This document shows, one piece after another, positions 57,453-64,000 of a stretch of 64,000 nt of DNA (positions are counted from its first letter, which is position 1; the number at the start of each line of letters is the position of its first letter). Below the pieces are notes generated by a model, which saw only the letters and a program-made list of their open reading frames with translations, was not told where the DNA came from and searched no databases. This DNA is from SAR324 cluster bacterium (GTDB taxonomy: Bacteria; SAR324; NAC60-12). The translations under genes were made by a program, and so were the position numbers. The DNA lies in contig JADGAV010000005.1 in NCBI GenBank assembly GCA_015231825.1, positions 95,208 to 159,207 of the forward strand. The letters are read 5' to 3'.

Positions 57453-58438
57453 TTAATTTTCACCGCCTCTTTCTTCACGACCCAGCAGCGAACGAGGTGA
57501 TCGGCACCCAATTCAGTCTCCTCTGGATACTTTTCCTTGCAGATATCCTTCACTTGGTCACAGCGTGGCGCAAAGGAGCAGCCGATCGGCAAGTTCTTCA
57601 AGTTGGGTGGCTGCCCTTTGATGCTTTCAATATGATCCGCTTTTTTCTCCACCTTTTGCATCGAATTGAGAAGGCCAATCGTATAAGGATGAGCAGGCTT
57701 GTCAAAAAGATCCTTGACTGTGGCTGTTTCCACAATACGGCCGGCATACATGACAGCAGCTCGATGACAAAGATATGCTACCGCTCCCAAATCATGAGTA
57801 ACAAAAATTATCGAGAGTCTTGTTTCTTTTTGAATTCTCTTTAGCAAATTTAGATACTGCAGCTGGATGGTTGCGTCTAGTGCTGTGGTCGGTTCGTCTG
57901 CGATCAGTAATTCCGGTTCGCAGGAAATCGATATCGCACCGACAACCCGCTGACGCATTCCGCCGCTGAGCAGGTGCGGCCAGTCTTTCATTCGCATTGC
58001 TGGTGACGGGATATGAACTCGTCTCAGCAGATCGATCGCTCTTTCTTTGAGGCTTCTTCCTTTCAGGGAAGTATGAATGCGTAACCCTTCAATAATCTGA
58101 CTGCCAATCGTAAAAAGCGGATTCAGGGAACTGAGCGGATCCTGCAAAATCATGCCTATTTTACCCCCTCGATAGTCGCGCATTTCTTTTTCAGAAAGTT
58201 CGAGCAAGTTGAGACCATCCAATTCAATTGCCCCACTGACAATCCTTCCAGCCGGTTGCGGAATTAGTCGCATGATGGACAATGACGTCACGCTTTTACC
58301 GCTTCCGGATTCGCCGACAATGCCGAACGTTTCTCCATGTTTGACATGGAAACTGACTCCATCCACTGCTTTTACAAGACCCCATTTTGTTCTGAATTGG
58401 GTCTTTAAATCGGTAACTTTGAGGAGAGGTTGTGTCAT
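57449..58438 (-). CDS. Oligopeptide-type ABC ATPase (DppD-like)
   Basis: About 329 residues from ATG 58438 (a GTG at 58450 overlaps the previous stop and is also possible). Walker A GESGSGKSV, signature LLSGGMRQRVVGAI, Walker B LLIADEPTTALD, switch His in FVTHDLGAVAYL, and the C-terminal CSFAPRCDQVKDIC cysteine segment. It completes the two-ATPase engine of the importer. Confidence 0.95.
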   Translation of the reverse strand: MTQPLLKVTDLKTQFRTKWGLVKAVDGVSFHVKHGETFGIVGESGSGKSVTSLSIMRLIPQPAGRIVSGAIELDGLNLLELSEKEMRDYRGGKIGMILQDPLSSLNPLFTIGSQIIEGLRIHTSLKGRSLKERAIDLLRRVHIPSPAMRMKDWPHLLSGGMRQRVVGAISISCEPELLIADEPTTALDATIQLQYLNLLKRIQKETRLSIIFVTHDLGAVAYLCHRAAVMYAGRIVETATVKDLFDKPAHPYTIGLLNSMQKVEKKADHIESIKGQPPNLKNLPIGCSFAPRCDQVKDICKEKYPEETELGADHLVRCWVVKKEAVKIK

Positions 58439-58446
58439 TTTATTTC

Positions 58447-59325
58447 TCACTCAACCTGACGCATGCGGGGATCGAGCACTTCCCGTAACCAGTCACCCAG
58501 CATGTTGAAGCTCAAACAAACGATGGCAATCGCCATTCCAGGCATAAAAGGAACCCACCAGGCAGATGTGACATACTGTCTCCCTTTTGCCACCATCGAA
58601 CCCCAAACAGGATCAGGACCCGGCAGTCCAGCCCCCATAAAGCTCAGGGCGGCTTCCACAATGATGACCCAGCCCACCTGAAGTGTCAAAAGAACGAGTA
58701 AGGTGTTGTAAATATTGGGAAGAATGTGTTTGACCATTATTCTCAGATCAGAGGCCCCGGCCACTCGGGCAAGTGCAACAAAATCCCTTTCCTTGAGGCT
58801 GAGCACTTCTCCCCGGATCACCCTTGCATAACGAGCCCAAAGTACCAAACCGAGTGCAGCCACCACGTTCAATAAGCTCGGCCCCAGAATGATAGAAAGC
58901 AAAATTGCGAGGAGAATGATCGGGAAAGCGATGGTTGCGTCCCCCATACGCATCAGAATCCCGTCAACGATCCCGCCAAAATAACCTGAAACAATGCCGA
59001 TGACGGTACCGAGAAATCCGCCCAGGAAAAGCGAAAAAATCGCAACAATGCATGAATTGCGGGCGCCGATCATAATTCTGCTGAGGATGTCCCGACCGAG
59101 GCCGTCAGTTCCCAAAAAATGAGCGATGCTTCCTCCTTCTTGCCAAAATGGGGGTGAAAATCGAGCACCAAGATCAACCTGGTTGGGGGGAAAGGGAGAC
59201 AAGTTTTCTCCAAACAATGCCAGAGCAAAGAAACTAACGATCGTGCTGACTGCAAACAGGGGAAAACGGCGTTTGACATAGAGATGCCAGAGCCATTTAC
59301 CTGCATTCAGAAAAGAAGTTAGCAC
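58447..59325 (-). CDS. Oligopeptide-type ABC permease (DppC-like)
   Basis: A 292-residue permease with a GTG start preceded by GGGAG. The N-terminal helix and HFLGTDGLGRDILSRIMIGAR are DppC/OppC signatures. The EAA loop reads DFVALARVAGASDLRIMVKHILPN, and the end EAALSFMGAGLPGPDPVWGSMV is diagnostic. It lies first among the importer genes, 61 bp after the hydrolase. Confidence 0.95.
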   Translation of the reverse strand: MLTSFLNAGKWLWHLYVKRRFPLFAVSTIVSFFALALFGENLSPFPPNQVDLGARFSPPFWQEGGSIAHFLGTDGLGRDILSRIMIGARNSCIVAIFSLFLGGFLGTVIGIVSGYFGGIVDGILMRMGDATIAFPIILLAILLSIILGPSLLNVVAALGLVLWARYARVIRGEVLSLKERDFVALARVAGASDLRIMVKHILPNIYNTLLVLLTLQVGWVIIVEAALSFMGAGLPGPDPVWGSMVAKGRQYVTSAWWVPFMPGMAIAIVCLSFNMLGDWLREVLDPRMRQVE

Positions 59326-59386
59326 CGATGCACTCCCGTCTCAAATGGTATATTTTGTTTGATAGTTCCCTCGTTTATCTATGCCG

Positions 59387-61297
59387 TCACTGCATAATGG
59401 GCAGAATCAAGCAGGATGGAAAATCTACCGAATGATGGATCGTGTTTTGAGCGACCTGCGTGTAAGTGTGACATCCAATTGCTTCTCCGGTGTTGGGATT
59501 GACATCGAAACGCGGAAACGAAGAGGAACTGATTAATAAACGGATTCGGTGACCTTTGTCAAAGAGATTGCTGCTGGGATAAAGCGGAAATGCCACTTTT
59601 ACAATTTCGCCTGCTTTCATCAGCTCCGGCTGATCCAGACCGTTGCGGTAGCGAACACGCATAAGACTGTCACAGATATTCAGTCGATACCCCTTAGGCC
59701 AGGAAGCGGAGAGGGGGTAAATATCAAGCAGCATGCAGAAGATATCGGTATCAGGTGCGTCTGATGAGAAAAATAACTCGACACGAGGCTGTCCGGTTAC
59801 TTCAACTGGATTCTTCAAAGGATCGGTCTCGAAAACAAGGACATCAGACCTCTCTGCAATATCGCCATAAGGGGGATTGCAAAAAACATCTTCATGGGTC
59901 ACCTGATCCGATGCTCCTTGCAGAACTACGCTGCGCCGCAGCATGATCGGGTCTCCAGTACGCATCATCCGTTTTGGCGGAACAAGGTTTTCAGTAAGTG
60001 ATGAGACGTTTCCCGCTATCGTCGGCAGAGGATCATCGGGATCAAAAATAAACGTGGTCTTTCCGCTGCTCTCTTCAGATGCCTTGCTATTGATCAGTTT
60101 TCCTGTGTTATTTAGAAAATAATTCGTTTCGACTGCTTTGGGAGGGGGCCAGGATTCGCTGATCTGCCAATGTCCTCCATGCAGCAACTGGTCTTCTTCA
60201 TTTTTTCCCCCGCCTCCTCCCATGGTATAGTAACGAACTTTTGGGTCGTTCTGACAGCCATTTTCAACACTTTTCAGCCAGCGGTCAAACCATCTCAGCA
60301 TCAAGTGCAGCCTTGACTCGGCCAGGTTCCCTTTGATGGGAGCCTCGGGTCCCATGTCGACTTCACCGGAAATTCGTCTGTCAAAATTCGGGCCTCCATG
60401 AATCCCGGGACCCATCAAAAGAAATTGATGATTGAGCGTGTTTTGAAATGCGGAAAAATTTTCAATGGAAGCTTGTGCGTAGGAATCGTACCAGGCACCG
60501 GCATACATTGTAGGGATGTTCGCCGTTTCGTCACGGTTCCTTTCAAAGTTTCGGCTGCGATTGTACCAGAATTCGTCATAGTCTCCGTGTGTGTATAAAT
60601 CCAGTGCCCATTTTTCCCATTTTGGCAAAGGGCTCAGTGGACTTCCCCCAGGTTTCCAGGGGAGTTTGCGTAACCATTGGCGGAGGTTGACTGAATTATT
60701 GATCAGAACTTTTTGAATACTAAGGTCCCGGCTGGCCTCTTTTGAAACAATACTGTTGACAAGCGCCCAGCTGAGCCATCGCAGTTCCATGGCACCATTG
60801 TGCCTCAATGCAGTGCGAACACCATTGGAACCTCCCTGATTAATCCACATTGCCCGCAGGTGAGGCGGACGTTCCAATGCCGCGGCATTTTGATTCCATG
60901 CCCGTAACGATGAACCTTGGCTGCCGACATTTCCGTCACAATAAGGAAGCGATGCGAGCCATTCAATGACATCGTAACCATCTTCTCCTTCTCCATCGAG
61001 CAGGACGAAATCACCTTCAGATTCAAAACGCCCCCGAACATCCTGGACTGCATACAGATAGCCGTGCCGCGCAAAAAACTCACCGTTTGCTGTCTGTGAT
61101 GAAGGACCCTTGCCCGAACGGGTATCATAAGGCGATCTTGTAATAATCGCAGGAAAAGGACCGGGAAGAGGATCCCCGTTTTTGGCAGGTCGGTAAATGT
61201 CGACGGATAACTTCACCCCATCCCGTGCCTTGACTTTGAGACCTCTTGAGAGAACGACATCATACTCAGGCCCTGACAAGTTTTCTTCAACCTTCAT
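59387..61297 (-). CDS. CocE/NonD-family hydrolase (peptidase S15-like)
   Basis: A 636-residue serine hydrolase from the ATG at 61297 (AAAAAGGGGGAGCA precedes it). The N-terminal part has VDIYRPA, TRSPYDTR and VQDVRGRFES, as in cocaine esterase and X-Pro dipeptidyl-peptidases. The nucleophile elbow reads GNVGSQGSSLRAW: the Ser is present, but the usual G-S-Y-G-G is S-S-L-R-A, so the oxyanion Tyr and the following glycines are lost. Likely Asp (AGAWYDSY) and His (MGPGIHGG) follow, and a jelly-roll C-terminal domain ends the chain. No signal peptide: it acts in the cytoplasm, on what the adjacent importer brings in. Ester or amide bond cleavage is inferred. Confidence 0.88.
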   Translation of the reverse strand: MKVEENLSGPEYDVVLSRGLKVKARDGVKLSVDIYRPAKNGDPLPGPFPAIITRSPYDTRSGKGPSSQTANGEFFARHGYLYAVQDVRGRFESEGDFVLLDGEGEDGYDVIEWLASLPYCDGNVGSQGSSLRAWNQNAAALERPPHLRAMWINQGGSNGVRTALRHNGAMELRWLSWALVNSIVSKEASRDLSIQKVLINNSVNLRQWLRKLPWKPGGSPLSPLPKWEKWALDLYTHGDYDEFWYNRSRNFERNRDETANIPTMYAGAWYDSYAQASIENFSAFQNTLNHQFLLMGPGIHGGPNFDRRISGEVDMGPEAPIKGNLAESRLHLMLRWFDRWLKSVENGCQNDPKVRYYTMGGGGGKNEEDQLLHGGHWQISESWPPPKAVETNYFLNNTGKLINSKASEESSGKTTFIFDPDDPLPTIAGNVSSLTENLVPPKRMMRTGDPIMLRRSVVLQGASDQVTHEDVFCNPPYGDIAERSDVLVFETDPLKNPVEVTGQPRVELFFSSDAPDTDIFCMLLDIYPLSASWPKGYRLNICDSLMRVRYRNGLDQPELMKAGEIVKVAFPLYPSSNLFDKGHRIRLLISSSSFPRFDVNPNTGEAIGCHTYTQVAQNTIHHSVDFPSCLILPIMQ

Positions 61298-61323
61298 TGC
61301 TCCCCCTTTTTGCTCCTGCAAAA

Positions 61324-62949
61324 TTAGTTTTTTGTTTTTTGACTATTGTTGGGCTTTTCGAACTCACGGCTTTTGAGCACTCTTCGCTGGATCTTTCCGG
61401 TCACTGACTTCGGCAGATTTTCAACAAATTCGATTTTTCGCGGATACTTGTAAGGAGCCGTGATTTGCTTGGAAAAATTTTGAATATGTTTTACCAATTC
61501 CGTGCTGGCTTCAGCGTCATTGTGCAGTACAATAAAGGCTTTGACAACCTCGCCTCGCTCCGCATCAGGGCTCGGAACGACTGCGGCTTCTTTGACCGCC
61601 GGATGTTCCATCAACGCATTTTCGACTTCCTGCGGTCCAATCCGGTAGCCTGCTGAATTGATGACATCATCTGCCCGTCCTTCATAGAAAAAATACCCGT
61701 CTTCATCTTGCCTGGCGTTGTCTCCAGTCAAGAAATATTCAACACCATCTACACTTCGTATGGCGTTCCTGGTTTTTTGAGGATCCTGCCAGTATCCAAT
61801 CATGACTTGAGGGTTTGGCAAGGCAAGACCCAACTGGCCGACTTCATTTATTCCTGCCAAGGCGTTTTTTTCGGTAAGTACGGCAATTTCCGTCCCAGGC
61901 AGCGGTCTTCCCATAGAACCGGGTTTGACCAGGGTCCCCTGATAGTTGGCGATCAGCATCAAGGTCTCTGTCAGACCATAGGCCTCTAAGAGGCTATTCG
62001 ATGTTAATTCTTTCCAGCGATGATAGATTTCGGGATTGACGGACTCTCCTGCAGAGACGGTAAGACGAAGTTTTGAAACATCTCTTTTAGAAAAATCTAG
62101 TGAAATCAGTTGCCTTAATTCAGTTGCCGCTGTGCAAAATACAGTGACTTCGTACTTTTCTATCAGGTCCAATCGTTTTTCGGGGTCAAATGGACCCTCA
62201 TAAAACAAGACAGCGCTTCCCTGACTCCAGGGACCAAATAGAATTGAGGTTCCAGCTTTGGACCAACCGGTATCAGAAGTACAAAACATGAGATCATCGG
62301 GTTCCAAAGACAACCAATATTTTGCAGACACTCGCCAGGAATAAAGAGCACGGGAGGAATGGGTCACTCCTTTCGGATGTCCAGTCGAGCCTGAAGTGTA
62401 ATAGATAATTGTCGGGTCTTCAGCCGCAACTTGGACGGTTTGGTAGTTTTCGTTGGTGCTTTCAATTGCAAGATCAAAATCGATCCATGACCCAACATTC
62501 CCGCCAACCGAAAGCTGGCAGTTTAGATATTCCACACTCTCAAATTTTTCAAGATTATCGACAGTTGTTACTACCCCAGTCACCCCGGCATTTGCAATCC
62601 GAAATGCGAGATCCTTTTTGGTTAACATCGGCACGCAAGGCACCGAAACTGCCCCAATTTTTGCAAGAGCCACCATTGTAATCTGCCAGGCGGGTATTCT
62701 GGGCAGCATCACGATCACCCGATCCCCGCGACCAATACCTTGATTCTGAAAAACATTTGCCAAACGGTTCGATAGTTGGCTGATCGCTTTAAATGTAAAA
62801 CGTTCTTCTGCACCATGCTCGTTGCACCAAATCAAAGCCAAGCGCTCAGGATCCGTTGCCCATTGATCAACGACATCGGTTCCAAAATTAAATTCTTTGG
62901 GTATTTCCCATAGAAAATCAGAGTGTGCAGTGAGATAGGGGTCTTTCAT
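61324..62949 (-). CDS. AMP-forming acyl-CoA synthetase (medium-chain type)
   Basis: A 541-residue ANL enzyme. YYTSGSTGHPKGVTHSSR (A3), YGLTETLM (A5), FLTGDNARQDEDGYFFYEGR (A7), ADDVINSAGYRIGP (A8) and the catalytic Lys in PKSVTGKIQRRVL are intact. CTSDTGWSKAGTS mirrors the paralogue at 31.4 kb. It is the first gene of the minus-strand operon, with a hydrolase starting within its end region, so the carboxylic acid released by the hydrolase is its likely substrate. No good minus-strand ribosome binding site precedes the ATG. Confidence 0.93.
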   Translation of the reverse strand: MKDPYLTAHSDFLWEIPKEFNFGTDVVDQWATDPERLALIWCNEHGAEERFTFKAISQLSNRLANVFQNQGIGRGDRVIVMLPRIPAWQITMVALAKIGAVSVPCVPMLTKKDLAFRIANAGVTGVVTTVDNLEKFESVEYLNCQLSVGGNVGSWIDFDLAIESTNENYQTVQVAAEDPTIIYYTSGSTGHPKGVTHSSRALYSWRVSAKYWLSLEPDDLMFCTSDTGWSKAGTSILFGPWSQGSAVLFYEGPFDPEKRLDLIEKYEVTVFCTAATELRQLISLDFSKRDVSKLRLTVSAGESVNPEIYHRWKELTSNSLLEAYGLTETLMLIANYQGTLVKPGSMGRPLPGTEIAVLTEKNALAGINEVGQLGLALPNPQVMIGYWQDPQKTRNAIRSVDGVEYFLTGDNARQDEDGYFFYEGRADDVINSAGYRIGPQEVENALMEHPAVKEAAVVPSPDAERGEVVKAFIVLHNDAEASTELVKHIQNFSKQITAPYKYPRKIEFVENLPKSVTGKIQRRVLKSREFEKPNNSQKTKN

Positions 62950-63158
62950 TTTAAAGGAGGCAATGGTCAGTTAAATATTCTCACCCAAAAGGAACTGAGT
63001 TTTGGAAGAAAAGGAGAAATGTCGCCAAATACTGAGGCAGAGAGTCGACCTTCAGAGAAGTTCCAAACAAATAAAACTATTTCCAGGCAATGTCAAGGTG
63101 ACCCAAGAACGTAACGGTCAGCATGGGTCAGGCAAGTTCAATATCAGGAAAATGCTCT

Positions 63159-63528
63159 TTAAAGCAATGTTCGTTTCCTGAAAGTTCTGTTTGAGCTTTT
63201 CTCTTCCATACGATATTCTTTCCTCCGGTTTCAAAAGTTTTTTTTAAAGCCTTCCTTTTTCCGCCAAAATAAATCCCAATGACCCATGAATGAAACAAGT
63301 AGGAAAAATCCGTCAGCATGGACCCTCGAGGAATGGAACCGTATCGGGAAGAACAAGCTGCCCGGCCTGGTCGGAATGGAGATTGTCTCGGTCAGCCTTG
63401 AACTCCTAAAAAGCCGTTTATCGATTCGTCAAGTTTTAATGGCCCCTAACGGCTTTCTGCACGGTGCCTCCGTGGTTGCACTGGCTGATACAAGCTGCGG
63501 TTATGGCACCCTCATCAATCTTCCGGAC
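63159..63528 (+). repeat. 370-bp direct repeat, right copy
   Basis: The partner of 52630-52999. Here the repeat lies within intact context: the thioesterase gene continues past the right end, which suggests this is the original copy and the left one the duplicate. Confidence 0.95.
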
Positions 63529-63732
63529 AAGGCATCTGGATTCACAACAATCGAACTGAAAACGAATTTTCTGGGAACAGCGAAAAACGGAGTAATCTTG
63601 TGTGAGGCGACTCCTTTACATCGGGGACGGTCGACCCAAATTTGGGATGCTGAAGTCACAGAGCAATCTTCCGGAAAGGTCCTGGCTCATTTCCGTTGCA
63701 CCCAGATGATATTGTGGCCCAAGGGGGAATAG
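63286..63732 (+). CDS. PaaI-like hotdog thioesterase
   Basis: A 148-residue hotdog-fold protein. GFLHGASVVALADTSCGYG is the PaaI/4-hydroxybenzoyl-CoA thioesterase signature (HGG-type loop with a catalytic Asp), followed by FTTIELKTNFLGTA and the closing beta strands. It hydrolyses an acyl-CoA thioester, which could balance the synthetase encoded divergently at 61.3-62.9 kb. Full length; its first 81 codons are duplicated at 52.8 kb. No strong Shine-Dalgarno. Confidence 0.93.
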   Translation: MNETSRKNPSAWTLEEWNRIGKNKLPGLVGMEIVSVSLELLKSRLSIRQVLMAPNGFLHGASVVALADTSCGYGTLINLPDKASGFTTIELKTNFLGTAKNGVILCEATPLHRGRSTQIWDAEVTEQSSGKVLAHFRCTQMILWPKGE

Positions 63733-63804
63733 GGTGTCTTTGTCTTTCAAAGAACCCTTCCAGAACACGCTCAATAAATGAACCTTATAGAATTGTAGAA
63801 AATA

Positions 63805-64000
63805 ATGAAAAGAACCGAATGGTTTTCTGACATAAGCGGCACCAATCCTGTTTTTAGTGCGCTCGATACTTTGACATTTGACAATCGATTTGTGAATGAA
63901 CTTGCAGCCGATCCGGTGAAGGAGAATTATCTGCGTCAAGTAGAACATTCTTTCTATTCGCGTGTCAGCGCAACTCCCGTGGAAAACCCCGAACTGGTTG
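63805..64000 (+). CDS. selO: SelO/YdiU-like protein (partial, runs off the right edge)
   Basis: An ATG at 63805 opens a frame to the edge (65 residues). LTFDNRFVNELAADP, LRQVEHSFYSRVSATPVENPELV matches the N-terminus of the SelO/YdiU family (FDNxFxxELPxD, YSRVxPTP), pseudokinases that transfer AMP to proteins. Only the N-terminal part is in the window, so the active site cannot be judged. Confidence 0.85.
   Translation, partial: MKRTEWFSDISGTNPVFSALDTLTFDNRFVNELAADPVKENYLRQVEHSFYSRVSATPVENPELV

Noticed and set aside
62950..62972. Plus-strand AAAGGAGG followed by ATG
   Set aside because: The frame closes after three codons; chance sequence upstream of the synthetase gene.
52630..63528. The repeat-bounded segment as a transposon or insertion sequence
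   Set aside because: No transposase, integrase or terminal inverted repeats were found; the direct repeats carry a gene fragment instead.

Overview
This 64 kb window is chromosomal DNA from a free-living, motile Gram-negative bacterium. That fits the diderm-type secreted proteins and lipoproteins, a chemotaxis receptor, many large hybrid histidine kinases, ETF-linked oxidation and several acyl-CoA enzymes. The mixture of respiratory catabolism, MHYT/Cache sensors and palindromes containing GGGGACA recalls deltaproteobacterial lineages such as SAR324-type marine bacteria, but this is inference because no rRNA or phylogenetic marker was analysed. No tRNA, rRNA, CRISPR array, transposase or phage gene was seen.

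Layout. 1-3.9 kb: an amidohydrolase cut by the left edge, an acyl-CoA dehydrogenase, a small secreted protein and a VOC protein. 4.0-13.0 kb (minus strand): a signalling cluster of a degenerate histidine kinase, an unknown helical protein, a 1.2 kaa hybrid kinase whose N-terminus is frameshifted in a 9-T tract, a PhnD-like binding protein, and a REC-adenylate cyclase-PilZ protein. 13.2-19.8 kb: an electron-transfer module of a membrane Fe-S protein divergent from a dimethylglycine/sarcosine-dehydrogenase-like flavoprotein, etfB and etfA. 19.8-25.5 kb: small accessory genes (methyltransferase, DUF697, HTH coiled coil, J-domain, lipoprotein, GDT1-like transporter) and a chemotaxis receptor. 25.7-31.0 kb: a giant class I-type adenylate cyclase behind aroA. 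31.4-37.4 kb: an acyl-CoA synthetase, PPK2, and a HupE-like membrane protein coupled to a YHYH lipoprotein.

38.1-52.6 kb (plus strand): a compact five-gene phosphorelay locus. A REC-histidine kinase comes first, then three paralogous hybrid kinases with different sensors (MHYT plus Cache; Cache; tandem helical repeats plus GAF) but the same HisKA-HATPase-REC-REC-HPt-tail output, then a REC-adenylate cyclase. The inferred logic is several inputs converging on cAMP. 52.6-63.5 kb: an exact 370 bp direct repeat brackets a minus-strand catabolic operon (acyl-CoA synthetase, CocE/NonD hydrolase, complete oligopeptide-type ABC importer, AhpD-like protein). The left repeat carries a truncated copy of the thioesterase gene that is complete at the right end. 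The window ends inside a SelO-like gene.

Three adenylate cyclases of two unrelated classes lie in one 64 kb stretch, which makes cAMP a main theme. The most interesting points are the five-gene phosphorelay-cyclase locus, the giant class I cyclase with a large insertion in its catalytic domain, the homopolymer frameshift in the PhnD-linked kinase, and the repeat-bounded import/hydrolysis/activation operon.
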